Part shown: in pieces, positions 17,052-25,706 of the stretch
How positions within the stretch are numbered: the stretch's first letter is position 1
Layout: each line of letters opens with the position of its first letter
Notes under the pieces: model-generated
What the model saw: only the letters and a program-made list of their open reading frames with translations
The model's database searches: none
What the model was told of the DNA's origin: nothing
NCBI GenBank assembly: GCA_025054715.1
Contig: JANWYH010000005.1
Span: forward strand, 115,632-179,631
Source of the DNA: Pyrinomonadaceae bacterium
GTDB lineage: Bacteria > Acidobacteriota > Blastocatellia > Pyrinomonadales > Pyrinomonadaceae
Length of the DNA: 64,000 bases
Direction of reading: 5' to 3'
Program-made: the position numbers and the translations under genes

Positions 17052-18452
17052 TCAACAGATCTCATTGAGTAGCAAGTCCTCAAAAGTATCTCTTTTGCGG
17101 ATGACCACTACCTCACCATTGCAAGTAAGTAAAACGACACAAGGAAGGAAACGCCCGTTGTATTGGAACATTTGAGAAATCGAGTATGCACCACAATTAA
17201 GCAAAGCTAGAACATCTCCTGGCCTGGTTCCTTCGGGTAAAAACCTATAATCAGGAAGCCTTTCCTTGCCTTCTATGTCAAAATAAACATCTCCACCATC
17301 GCACAAAGGTCCGCCTAACTTATACGGCACCTTGTGCGGCTCACCCGCTCTTTCGGCATGAATTAAGTGATAATACCACTTATAGGTTTCCATCGATAGC
17401 AATATGTTAAAACCTGCATCCGTCAAAAGCCATGTGTCCTTTGGTCTGCTAGTTGATACTGATCTATGCTTTATGTTTCTCACGGTCGTTAAACAAATGC
17501 CTGCATCTGCGATGATGCTTCTACCAGGCTCAAAAATCAAGGTTATGTTTTCGAGTAGTTTAGCTCTATCGGCGAGATTTTTCCATGCATCTACCATAGC
17601 ATCAAAAGGCTCGAAATCGGACGCAAAAACGCGTTTCACAGAAGGCGCAAATCCATCTTCCTGAAAGCCATAACGAAGGTAATTTACAGGAAAGCCACCT
17701 CCAAGATTAAGATGATGCAAATCCACGCCTACATCTTCTTTAACTTTCAAAAGAGTCTCTACTAGAAATTCGAGAGCTTCCGAATAAACCCTTTTATCAG
17801 GATTTTGAGAACCTATGTGAACGTGTATTCCGTTAAGCTTCAAGTAAGGTGAGTTCTTGTAATCACAAAAAGCTTCTAGGGCTTCTTCAGGCATCATCCC
17901 GAATTTCGAAGTTAAAAGCGCCGTCTGTAAGCCAGAGTAAGTTCCACTTTTAATATGCGGAACAATCCTAAGACTTACTCTAGCAGGTTTATTTAGCCTT
18001 CTTGCAGTTTGCTCGATAAGTGAAAGCTCATAAACGGAATCAACCTGAATTGAGTAAATCCCTGCCTCAATAGCATTTTCTATTTCCCAAATTTCCTTGC
18101 TATTCCCATTAAAAATTATCTGTTCAGCAGTAAATCCAGCCTTTTGAACTTTCCATAATTCTCCGCCCGAATTCACCTCAACGTCACAACCAGCCTCTTT
18201 TATTGCTCGCAAAATCCCAAGATTAGAGTTTGCTTTTGCTGCGTAGCAAATTTTAACCTCGCAATCAACTGCTTCACGGATACGGAATAACTTTTCGACA
18301 TTATGCCTTATACGACTTTCACTAAAAACAAAAAGCGGCGTTCCGAATCTACAAGCCAAATCTTTTGCAGTGAAATTGCCCAAAATTAGTTGGTTTTCCT
18401 CAATCCTGAAGAATCCTTCTAGACCAATGGAACCGTAAACCATGTCTTTCAT
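17052..18452 (-). CDS. lysA: PLP-dependent decarboxylase of the DAP/ornithine decarboxylase family (fold type III)
   Basis: 466 residues, somewhat longer than typical LysA (about 420). The likely reaction is meso-diaminopimelate to lysine. Seen: the PLP lysine K73 in CYAAKANSNLGILRA, HVHIGSQ, LNLGGGFPVNY, the phosphate-binding FEPGRSIIADAG, the interface Cys in GGPLCDGGDVYF, and the C-terminal tyrosine in NCGAYSISQMFQYNGR. The segment METYKWYYHLIHAERA and the length suggest a branch that could also act on other amino acids, so the symbol is tentative. It overlaps the upstream glycosidase gene by ATGA (18449-18452). Last gene of a three-gene operon. Confidence 0.8.
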   Translation of the reverse strand: MKDMVYGSIGLEGFFRIEENQLILGNFTAKDLACRFGTPLFVFSESRIRHNVEKLFRIREAVDCEVKICYAAKANSNLGILRAIKEAGCDVEVNSGGELWKVQKAGFTAEQIIFNGNSKEIWEIENAIEAGIYSIQVDSVYELSLIEQTARRLNKPARVSLRIVPHIKSGTYSGLQTALLTSKFGMMPEEALEAFCDYKNSPYLKLNGIHVHIGSQNPDKRVYSEALEFLVETLLKVKEDVGVDLHHLNLGGGFPVNYLRYGFQEDGFAPSVKRVFASDFEPFDAMVDAWKNLADRAKLLENITLIFEPGRSIIADAGICLTTVRNIKHRSVSTSRPKDTWLLTDAGFNILLSMETYKWYYHLIHAERAGEPHKVPYKLGGPLCDGGDVYFDIEGKERLPDYRFLPEGTRPGDVLALLNCGAYSISQMFQYNGRFLPCVVLLTCNGEVVVIRKRDTFEDLLLNEIC

Positions 18453-20281
18453 TTTTTAATTGAAAGCCCTAATCCACTCGGATAACCGGGCATTATAGTT
18501 ATAGGTAGTCTTCCTCTGAAATCAATCTCGCCAAATAGCGCCAAAGCTGTTGCCCTTTGAAGACTCGGCATGTCGCCATAGGCTACGATGTATGTTTTCA
18601 TTTCTGGAAATTCCCTCAAAATATACGGATTTCCGAAACTTATCGCTATAAGCTTTTTATTTTCTATAATCTGCTTGACGATTTCCTTACCTGCCTCAGG
18701 CACTTCAATAGAATTTTTTGCGCCCGATCGCACTCGGACAAAAAAACCAGCAATTACTACATCACTTGCTTCAATTCGTTTTCTTATGTCACTTATTTGG
18801 CTTGCGTTCGTATCTGGTTTTATCAAACCAAAATCAACACTTTCTAAGTCGCCCCTTACGCTGGTAGTAAGTTTTTTATTACGAAAAGTTCTGAAAAATA
18901 TGGTGCTATCAGACTCTTCCGAATTCGTTATAGCCAAAAAGAAGAAACGCCGCTTGTCGTCAGCGGAAATAGGAAGGATACCGTCTTCATTCTTTACAAG
19001 CGTAATAGCGTTTTCAGCAATCTTGTCAGCAAAGTCCCGTGCCTCTTTGTTAGATACTATTTTGTCTATATCGTCTATTGAAACGGTTTTCTTTTTGTGA
19101 AGCCCTAAATGGTATTTCCAAGCTAACTGCTTTCGGACAGATTCATTTATCCTTTCTTCGCTAATTCTACCACTTGCGACGGCTTGACGGAGTCCTTTAA
19201 GGACTTGATCTACATTTGCGGGCATTAATAAAACATCTACACCTGCTTCGATAGCACGAACTGCCGCTTCATCTTGATTAAAATAAATTGTTAGTCCGCT
19301 CATATTCATTGCGTCTGTAACTATCAGTCCATCAAACCCCATTTCCTTTTTCAAAATACCAGTAACTATCCTCCTTGAAAGGGTTGCTGGAATGGTTGTT
19401 CCTTCAGTTATAACCTCCACGTCGGTATAAGTCGGTTTATACCGCTCTTTAAGTGGTGAAACAGGAAAATCATCTATTCGAGGAAGCGATATGTGAGAAA
19501 CCATCACAGAAGCAACGCCTGCGCGGATCGCTTCACGAAATGGATAAAACTCGTATTCTTCTAACCTCTTCCTTGTCACGTTAATTACTGGCAAGCCGCG
19601 ATGAGAATCAACGCTAGTATCGCCATGTCCCGGAAAATGTTTTGCCGTAGCTAATACTGCGCCACTTTGCAAACCCTCGATAAAGGCAACCGCAAATTTA
19701 GCAACCATCTTTGGGTCTTCCCCGTAAGAGCGAACGTTTATTACAGGATTTTCCGGATTGTTATTCACATCGACAACAGGGGCAAAAACCTGATGCACGC
19801 CTAAAGCTTTTGACTCTCTAGCAATTATCTCACCTTGCTTTCTGGCAAAATCAGTGTTACCAGTCGCAGCTATCGCCATGTTCCAAGGAAAAACAAGCGT
19901 ATTCTCAAGACGCATTCCAACGCCAGTTTCAAAATCTGCAGAAATCAGCAAAGGTATATCTGCCAATTCTTGCATACGGTTTATCAGGTGAACCGTATCA
20001 TAGACATTTCCCATAAAGAAAATAATGCCGCCTATTTTATTTTCAGTTACCTGTCGTTTCAAAGCGATAAATTCTGGACTATCCTGCGGTAAGAACTTAG
20101 CATTTATGCCTATGTGAATCAATTGTCCAATCTTTTCATCAAGCGTCATCTGCTTGAGCTTTTCATCTGCCAATTGCCAGGCTTCTTTTGAAGGGCGAAA
20201 TTTTATTCTTTCAGCCTCTAAGCCCATAGAACTCAAAAAGAAAATCAACAAAAGAGAAATTGTTACTGATCTTCTCACCAT
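18449..20281 (-). CDS. Secreted glycoside hydrolase family 3 protein (beta-N-acetylhexosaminidase-like)
   Basis: 610 residues. A signal peptide (about 1-22) is followed by a GH3 TIM barrel, then a C-terminal alpha/beta domain. The NagZ-type motif KHFPGHGDTSVDSHRGLP supplies the His/Asp acid-base pair, and the nucleophile aspartate lies in GLIVTDAMNMSGL. FAPVVDVNNNPENPVINVRS also fits. Probable role: removing N-acetylglucosamine from peptidoglycan or chitin fragments outside the cytoplasm. E. coli NagZ is about 340 residues and cytoplasmic, so this exported two-domain form is closer to the Bacteroidetes/Bacillus type. It lies 4 bases after the aminotransferase gene and overlaps the decarboxylase gene by 4 bases. 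Confidence 0.9.
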   Translation of the reverse strand: MVRRSVTISLLLIFFLSSMGLEAERIKFRPSKEAWQLADEKLKQMTLDEKIGQLIHIGINAKFLPQDSPEFIALKRQVTENKIGGIIFFMGNVYDTVHLINRMQELADIPLLISADFETGVGMRLENTLVFPWNMAIAATGNTDFARKQGEIIARESKALGVHQVFAPVVDVNNNPENPVINVRSYGEDPKMVAKFAVAFIEGLQSGAVLATAKHFPGHGDTSVDSHRGLPVINVTRKRLEEYEFYPFREAIRAGVASVMVSHISLPRIDDFPVSPLKERYKPTYTDVEVITEGTTIPATLSRRIVTGILKKEMGFDGLIVTDAMNMSGLTIYFNQDEAAVRAIEAGVDVLLMPANVDQVLKGLRQAVASGRISEERINESVRKQLAWKYHLGLHKKKTVSIDDIDKIVSNKEARDFADKIAENAITLVKNEDGILPISADDKRRFFFLAITNSEESDSTIFFRTFRNKKLTTSVRGDLESVDFGLIKPDTNASQISDIRKRIEASDVVIAGFFVRVRSGAKNSIEVPEAGKEIVKQIIENKKLIAISFGNPYILREFPEMKTYIVAYGDMPSLQRATALALFGEIDFRGRLPITIMPGYPSGLGLSIKK

Positions 20282-20285
20282 AATT

Positions 20286-21476
20286 TCACCATTTCACTAC
20301 GCTTTTAATTTGCTCGACTGCCTTTTTCAGATTCTCGGTTGAAGTAGCATAAGAAAATCTTAGGAAACCTTCCGCACCGAAACCACTTCCGTCCGTAACA
20401 GCAACATGTCCTTTCTCTAAAAGGTAAGAAGCCACGTCAGCCGAAGAGCTAAATCCATTCTTCCCCGTAAGTGCTCTTACGTCAACAAAAGCATAAAAAG
20501 CACCTTGCGGCATTTTGCATTCAAAACCAGATATTCTTTGAAGTTCAAAAACTAAAAGCTCTCGTCTTTTCTTGTATTCATCCAGCATTTCGTTAACGAC
20601 GTTCATTGATTCGTCAAACTTTTCTGTAATTGCCTTCGCACAAGCATACTGAACGAAGCTTGTCGGATGCGACGCAGAATGGCTTTGTAACCTCACAATT
20701 CCCTTTGTCCACTCTTCATTGGCAATGGAATAACCTATTCTCCAACCAGTCATTGAAAAGGTTTTTGAAAAACTACCAGCTATGCACACAAAATGTCTTA
20801 ATTCAGCAGGTAAAGTCGCCACCGTAAAAACTTCCATCGGTGGATAGACAAAAAATAAGTAGCACTCATCTGCAATAACAAAAATTTTTCGATCGGCACA
20901 AAACTCTATTATCTTCTTTATTTCTTCGGCTGAAGTCACTCTCCCGGTTGGATTATTCGGGGAATTCAAAATAAGCAGTTTCGATTTATCAGTAACAGCC
21001 CTTTTGACGCTCTCTAAACTCAAAATAAAATCGTTTTCTTCAGTCTCGATAAAAACCACTTTTCCGTTGCAAAAGTTTACTATCTCTGGAAAACTAACCC
21101 AGTAGGGCTTTGGAATCAAAACTTCATCGCCTGGATTTATCAAACTGCAAATAGCATTAAAAACTGCTTGCTTCGCTCCACAACTTGCAGCAATCTGGGA
21201 AGGCGAAACTTGTGCACCGAATCTCCTATAATAAAATTCCGAAATGGCTTCAGCATAAACTTTCAACCCTTTTGAAGGAGTGTATTTAGTATAGCCTTTA
21301 CTTAGTCCTTCTATTGCAAGCTCGCAGATAAATCTAGGACTCGGAAAGTCAGGCTCTCCCACCGTCAAGTCAATCACTTCTATTCCTTGCTCGCGAAGCC
21401 TTAAAACATCTTGCATCGCCTTAAGAGTAGCTGAACCCTTCATCCTCGCTACATTTTGCGAAATCCTAAAGTCCAT
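20286..21476 (-). CDS. Pyridoxal-phosphate aspartate/aromatic aminotransferase (class I/II)
   Basis: 396 residues, the normal length of aspartate aminotransferase subgroup I-gamma. Seen: VIDLTVGEPDFPSP near the N-terminus, the PLP-binding NSPNNPTGRV, DECYLFF, and the Schiff-base lysine K238 in AGSFSKTFSMTGWRIGY. A conserved Arg near the C-terminus lies in EGFLRFSYATS. It transfers amino groups between 2-oxoglutarate and aspartate-like substrates. First gene of an operon with a GH3 glycosidase and a lysA-like decarboxylase. Aspartate transamination feeds the lysine branch, which fits the decarboxylase. No ribosome site is visible before the ATG. The 208 bases up to ffh form a divergent promoter region. 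Confidence 0.92.
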   Translation of the reverse strand: MDFRISQNVARMKGSATLKAMQDVLRLREQGIEVIDLTVGEPDFPSPRFICELAIEGLSKGYTKYTPSKGLKVYAEAISEFYYRRFGAQVSPSQIAASCGAKQAVFNAICSLINPGDEVLIPKPYWVSFPEIVNFCNGKVVFIETEENDFILSLESVKRAVTDKSKLLILNSPNNPTGRVTSAEEIKKIIEFCADRKIFVIADECYLFFVYPPMEVFTVATLPAELRHFVCIAGSFSKTFSMTGWRIGYSIANEEWTKGIVRLQSHSASHPTSFVQYACAKAITEKFDESMNVVNEMLDEYKKRRELLVFELQRISGFECKMPQGAFYAFVDVRALTGKNGFSSSADVASYLLEKGHVAVTDGSGFGAEGFLRFSYATSTENLKKAVEQIKSVVKW

Positions 21477-21641
21477 TGCATTCTATTTTGCCATAAGTTA
21501 GACTGAACAAAAAAGTAGATAAAATAAGAAAATCTTAAGGACATCTGAAGTTTCCTTGTAACGTCTAAACGAAGTCTTCTGTTAGAGAGCGTTTGCACTA
21601 AAAGTCAGCCGAAAACTGTTTCGATTTTAGCAAAGCGTTTC

Positions 21642-21670
21642 TTGACTCAAGTTAAGTATAGTCGTATCAT
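21642..21670 (+). promoter_or_regulatory. Promoter of the ffh-rpsP-rimM-trmD-rplS-rnhB operon
   Basis: TTGACT (21642-21647), 17 bases, TATCAT (21665-21670), 10 of 12 consensus positions. The predicted start near 21677 gives only an 8-base leader to the ATG at 21685. An in-frame TTG at 21679 would be practically leaderless. Confidence 0.6.
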
Positions 21671-21684
21671 TAAAACTTTTGACT

Positions 21685-23139
21685 ATGTTCGAGGCGCTAT
21701 CCGAAAAGATCAAAAAAAGTTTGGGAAGTTTGCGAGCAGGTCGTCAGCTTACTGCAGAGCAAGTAGATGCGGCTTTGCGTGAAATTCGGATAGCACTTCT
21801 CGAAGCAGATGTAAGCTACAAAGTTGCCAGAGATTTCGTCGAAAGAATACGCCAAAAGGCAGAAGGACAAGAAATCTGGAAAGGTCTGAAACCATACGAG
21901 CAAGTTGTAAAAATAGTCTATGACGAGCTAGTCGAGCTAATGGGTGGAGCCTCATCAAGGCTCATCTTTACTAGACAAATACCAAACGTAGTAATGATAG
22001 TAGGCCTTCAAGGTTCTGGAAAAACAACCTCAACCGGCAAGATTGCCTTATGGCTGAAGAATAATCAAGAAAGAAACCCAGTAGTTGTCTCGACTGACGT
22101 TTATCGTCCTGCTGCACGTGAACAGTTAAAGATTGTCGCTGAAGCAGTTAAAGTGCCTTTCTATGAAACCGATAGTAATGAACCTCTAGAAATAGCCCGA
22201 AATGCCGTCCGTTACTGCCAGCAACTCGGTTATGACACACTTCTCATTGATACTGCTGGAAGACTCCATATTGACGAAGACCTTATGGTCGAACTTGAGA
22301 AGATAAAGGCTGAGACGAAGCCTATCGAGATATTATTCGTGGCTGACGCAATGACCGGACAAGATGCCGTGCGTTCTGCCGAAGAGTTTCATCGTCGAAT
22401 TGGCATAACCGGCGTCATTCTAACCAAAATGGATGGCGATTCACGTGGTGGAGCAGCCCTTTCAATAAAAGCTGTTACAAATCAGCCTATAAAATTTGTC
22501 GGCGTAGGCGAAAAATATGACGCAATAGAGCCGTTTTATCCAGATCGTATTGCCCAAAGAATACTAGGAATGGGCGATATCTTAACGCTCATTGAAGAAG
22601 TTCAAACCAAGCTTGACGAAGAAGAAGCAGCAAAGCAACTAGAAAAAATCAGACGAAGCCAATTCACGCTCGATGATTTTCGCGAACAGATGAGACAATT
22701 TAATAAACTCGGCTCAATGTCAAAAATTATAGACCTTCTGCCTGAGCAATTCTTCGGCGGAATTAAACCAAAAAAGGAAGACCTAGAAAAGATTGAATAT
22801 CAGATGAAGCGTGCGGCAGCCATAATTGACTCAATGACTCGACAGGAAAGACAAAATTACAAAATAATTGATGCAAGTCGAAAAAATAGAATAGCAAAAG
22901 GCTCCGGCACAACTATTTCAGAAGTTAACCAATTGCTACGCCAGTATGAAAAAACGCTTCAAATGATGAGCAAAATGAAGCGTAGCGGTTTACTTGGACA
23001 ACTCACAGACAAGTTTATGGGAAGATTTGGCGGTGGATTGCCGCATGCCTTTCCTTTCGAGTCCGAAGATAACCAAGAAGATTCAAAGTCGTTTGCTAAA
23101 AAACTAAAAAAGAAAAAAAGACACAAGAAAAAGAGGTGA
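21685..23139 (+). CDS. ffh: Signal recognition particle protein Ffh
   Basis: 484 residues. GTPase of the signal recognition particle, which binds 4.5S RNA and targets nascent membrane proteins to FtsY. Order: N domain (MFEALSEKIKKSLGSLRAGR), G domain with the P-loop GLQGSGKTTSTGKIA, DVYRPAAREQL, DTAGRLHID and TKMDGDSRGGAALS, then the methionine-rich M domain with FREQMRQFNKLGSMSKI and RIAKGSGTTISEVNQLLRQY, and a lysine-rich tail (KKKKRHKKKR). I chose the ATG at 21685 over the in-frame TTG at 21679 because MFEALS matches the family start. It leads the classic operon, with rpsP 6 bases downstream. No ribosome site precedes it, though the downstream genes mostly have one. Confidence 0.97.
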   Translation: MFEALSEKIKKSLGSLRAGRQLTAEQVDAALREIRIALLEADVSYKVARDFVERIRQKAEGQEIWKGLKPYEQVVKIVYDELVELMGGASSRLIFTRQIPNVVMIVGLQGSGKTTSTGKIALWLKNNQERNPVVVSTDVYRPAAREQLKIVAEAVKVPFYETDSNEPLEIARNAVRYCQQLGYDTLLIDTAGRLHIDEDLMVELEKIKAETKPIEILFVADAMTGQDAVRSAEEFHRRIGITGVILTKMDGDSRGGAALSIKAVTNQPIKFVGVGEKYDAIEPFYPDRIAQRILGMGDILTLIEEVQTKLDEEEAAKQLEKIRRSQFTLDDFREQMRQFNKLGSMSKIIDLLPEQFFGGIKPKKEDLEKIEYQMKRAAAIIDSMTRQERQNYKIIDASRKNRIAKGSGTTISEVNQLLRQYEKTLQMMSKMKRSGLLGQLTDKFMGRFGGGLPHAFPFESEDNQEDSKSFAKKLKKKKRHKKKR

Positions 23140-23145
23140 AGTGCT

Positions 23146-23421
23146 ATGTTATCAATAAGCTTGATGAGAATGGGTGCGAAAAAGAAACCATTTTATCGAA
23201 TTGTGGTAAGAGAAAAGCGCACGAAAAGGGATGGTAAGTATATAGAAAATCTTGGCACTTACAATCCCATGACCGATCCGCCCGAAGTAAAACTCAATTA
23301 TGATAGAATAAAATATTGGATAAGCGTAGGTGCAAAACCAACGGAAACAGTAGCAAGCTTGATAAAACATAACGCACCGAAAGAAGATGCATCTGAAGAA
23401 AAGCTAGAAAATGTCAAGTAG
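23146..23421 (+). CDS. rpsP: 30S ribosomal protein S16
   Basis: 91 residues, within the usual 80-90 plus a short tail. It binds 16S rRNA early in 30S assembly. The N-terminus [19 protein letters not shown] is diagnostic, followed by [12 protein letters not shown] and [25 protein letters not shown] ribosome site ends a few bases before the ATG. It follows ffh by 6 bases and overlaps rimM by 11 bases. The last dozen residues ([14 protein letters not shown]) are an acidic extension. Confidence 0.97.
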   Translation: MLSISLMRMGAKKKPFYRIVVREKRTKRDGKYIENLGTYNPMTDPPEVKLNYDRIKYWISVGAKPTETVASLIKHNAPKEDASEEKLENVK

Positions 23422-23947
23422 TCCGCAACAAAAGCGAGATGAATTAGTAGCCATTGCAAGAACAGTAAGAACTCGTGGACTTTGCGGAGAACTTGTTGCT
23501 GAAATTCTAACGGATTTCCCAGAAAGATTTAATCATACAAAGGAAGTTTTCTGTATCAATTCAAATGGCAATATTTGCAACCTAGAACTCGAAAGATTTT
23601 GGTTTCATAAGGATAGAATCGTTTTGAAATTTTTTGGTGTTGACTCGATTGATGAAGCAAAAAGCCTAGTAAACTGCGAAATATGCGTTCACGAATCAGA
23701 AACAGTCAAACTAAGTGAAGACGAGTTCTATGACTGGCAACTGATAGGTTGCAAGGTTGAAACTTTAGAGAAAGAAAATCTTGGTTGTGTGACTGACATT
23801 CTGAGAAATGGTGCAACTGAAATTTTAGTCGTTCAAGGCAAGAAAAAAGACTATCTAATACCATTTGTTAAAAGTATTTGCCAGATCGTTGATATAGACG
23901 AAAAGCTCATCCGTGTTGATTTACCAGAAGGATTGCTGGAGTTTTAG
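23411..23947 (+). CDS. rimM: Ribosome maturation factor RimM
   Basis: 178 residues. It assists 30S head assembly by binding S19. The N-terminal RimM domain shows [20 protein letters not shown] (the family has GRV.G.HG.RGE.K). The C-terminal PRC-barrel-like half shows [38 protein letters not shown], and [20 protein letters not shown]. It starts inside the end of rpsP (11-base overlap), so translation is coupled. In many bacteria a KH-domain gene (khpA) sits between rpsP and rimM, but here it is absent. Confidence 0.95.
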   Translation: MSSSPQQKRDELVAIARTVRTRGLCGELVAEILTDFPERFNHTKEVFCINSNGNICNLELERFWFHKDRIVLKFFGVDSIDEAKSLVNCEICVHESETVKLSEDEFYDWQLIGCKVETLEKENLGCVTDILRNGATEILVVQGKKKDYLIPFVKSICQIVDIDEKLIRVDLPEGLLEF

Positions 23948-23952
23948 GAAAG

Positions 23953-24669
23953 ATGCAGCAGCCCCTAATAATAGACATTTTGACCATCTTTCCTGAGTTT
24001 TTCAGCTCAGTCTTTGACTGCGGAATTATAAGACGAGCAAAGGCAAAGCGTCTAGTTGAAATAAATATCTGGAACTTAAGAGACTTTACGGTTGACAAAC
24101 ATAAAAAGACAGACGATCGCCCCTTTGGTGGCGGAGAAGGAATGGTAATGAAGCCTGAGCCAATATTTAATGCAGTTGAGAAAATTCTAGGAACCTGTAA
24201 TCGAGAAGAATACGCAGAAGGAACGAAAGTCATTCTTCTTTCACCACAAGGCTCAGTTTTTAAGCAGAAAATGGCAAGAGAACTAGCTGACAAAGCTAAG
24301 AGATTGGTGTTGATATGCGGTAGATACGAGGGAGTTGACGAAAGAGTAAATGAAGCGCTCGTAACAGATGAGATCTCAATCGGCGATTACATCTTATCGG
24401 GTGGAGAGCCGGCTGCAGTAGTTATCGTTGATGCAATAGTTAGATTGCTACCAGACGCCTTGGGCTGTCCGATGTCATCTGTTCGTGAGTCTTTTACCGA
24501 AAACTTGCTCGACTATCCGCAATACACACAACCAAGAGAATATCGCGGTATGCGTGTTCCAGAAATTCTGCTTAGTGGAAATCATGCCGAAATTGAAAAA
24601 TGGCGAAGGCAAAAAGCAATTGAAAAAACTATCAAGGTAAGACGAGACCTCTTAGAAAAGGAGAGTTAG
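23953..24669 (+). CDS. trmD: tRNA (guanine-37-N1)-methyltransferase
   Basis: 238 residues, the normal length. It methylates G37 next to the anticodon to prevent +1 frameshifts, using S-adenosylmethionine in a SPOUT trefoil knot. Seen: [19 protein letters not shown] at the N-terminus, [28 protein letters not shown], the knot [18 protein letters not shown] and [20 protein letters not shown], then [14 protein letters not shown]. It lies 5 bases after rimM. A GGAAAG ribosome site is close to the start. Confidence 0.98.
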   Translation: MQQPLIIDILTIFPEFFSSVFDCGIIRRAKAKRLVEINIWNLRDFTVDKHKKTDDRPFGGGEGMVMKPEPIFNAVEKILGTCNREEYAEGTKVILLSPQGSVFKQKMARELADKAKRLVLICGRYEGVDERVNEALVTDEISIGDYILSGGEPAAVVIVDAIVRLLPDALGCPMSSVRESFTENLLDYPQYTQPREYRGMRVPEILLSGNHAEIEKWRRQKAIEKTIKVRRDLLEKES

Positions 24670-24672
24670 TTT

Positions 24673-25092
24673 ATGATGAACAAGCTAATTGAACTAGTCG
24701 AAAAATCGAACCTGAGAAAAGATATACCCGACTTCAAACCGGGCGACACTGTAAGAGTTCATGTTCGAATAAAAGAAGGCAATAAGGAAAGAATCCAGGC
24801 TTTTGAAGGCATTTGCATAGCCCGCAAGCATGGCGGAGTGCGCGAAACATTTACCGTTCGCAAGGTAAGTTTTGGAGTTGGCGTTGAGAGAATTTTCCCA
24901 CTTCATGCAACCGTTATAGATCGAATAGAAGTAGTCCGTCGCGGTCGTGTAAGAAGAGCCAAGCTTTATTACATGCGAAACCTGAAAGGTAAAGCGGCTA
25001 GAATCCGTGAGCTTGATGCGAAAACAAAAGCCGTAACTGAAACTTCTGCTTCTAAACAAGAAAACAATGAAACAAAAGCTCAAGAAACTTAA
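24673..25092 (+). CDS. rplS: 50S ribosomal protein L19
   Basis: 139 residues, about 20-25 longer than E. coli L19 because of a charged tail after [17 protein letters not shown]. It sits at the 30S-50S interface. Seen: [37 protein letters not shown], and [24 protein letters not shown] ribosome site ends a few bases upstream. Two adjacent ATG codons open the gene, and either could be used. It overlaps the start of rnhB by one base. Confidence 0.97.
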   Translation: MMNKLIELVEKSNLRKDIPDFKPGDTVRVHVRIKEGNKERIQAFEGICIARKHGGVRETFTVRKVSFGVGVERIFPLHATVIDRIEVVRRGRVRRAKLYYMRNLKGKAARIRELDAKTKAVTETSASKQENNETKAQET

Positions 25093-25706
25093 TGGCAGTT
25101 TCTTTTGAGTTAGAAAAACAAATCTGCCTCGAAGGGTTTCGACTAATAGCCGGCGTTGATGAAGTAGGTCGTGGCTGTCTAGCAGGTCCTGTCGTTGCAG
25201 CAGCTTGCATACTTGATCTTTCAAAGCCTTTTCCAGAAAGGCTAAATGACTCTAAAAAACTGTCCGTCAGAGAGCGTGAAATCTTGGAAAAATGGATAAA
25301 ATCGGAAGCATTGTCTTATTCAATAGCCGAAATTGCACCAGAAGAGATTGATAACATAAACATTCTTCAAGCAACTAAAAAAGCCATGATAAAAGCGCTT
25401 GAAGCTTTGCAGCGTAAACCCGACTTCGTCTTGATAGATGCCATAAAACTTGAAGAGCTATCAAAACCACAAAAACCGGTCATTAAAGGCGATTCAATAT
25501 CAGCTTCAATCGCTGCAGCTTCAATAATAGCTAAAACCTACCGAGATAGACTCATGAAAAAAATGCATGAACATTATCCGGAATACGGATTCGTGAGAAA
25601 CGTAGGCTACCCGACAAAAGAGCACCTCGAGGCTTTGAGACTTTACGGACCTTGCCCAATTCACAGAAAATCCTTCCGCCCTGTCTGCCAGCAATTTCTT
25701 TTTTAG
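25092..25706 (+). CDS. rnhB: Ribonuclease HII
   Basis: 204 residues. It cuts RNA in RNA-DNA hybrids and starts the removal of single misincorporated ribonucleotides. Catalytic acids are visible: Asp-Glu in IAGVDEVGRGCLAGPVVAAA, Asp in FVLIDAIKL, and a later KTYRDRLMKKMHEHYPEYGF. The GRGCLAG loop is typical of type 2 RNase H. It abuts rplS (TAATGG junction) and is the last operon gene. Its stop overlaps the 3' end of the convergent VWA gene by 4 bases. Confidence 0.97.
   Translation: MAVSFELEKQICLEGFRLIAGVDEVGRGCLAGPVVAAACILDLSKPFPERLNDSKKLSVREREILEKWIKSEALSYSIAEIAPEEIDNINILQATKKAMIKALEALQRKPDFVLIDAIKLEELSKPQKPVIKGDSISASIAAASIIAKTYRDRLMKKMHEHYPEYGFVRNVGYPTKEHLEALRLYGPCPIHRKSFRPVCQQFLF

Noticed and set aside
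18588..19100. 170-codon plus-strand frame opposite the GH3 gene
   Set aside because: It lies wholly antisense to a clear glycosidase and is Ser/Leu/Phe-rich, as expected of a shadow frame.
24694..25224. 176-codon minus-strand frame opposite rplS and rnhB
   Set aside because: Both opposite genes are unmistakable; the antisense frame shows no motif.
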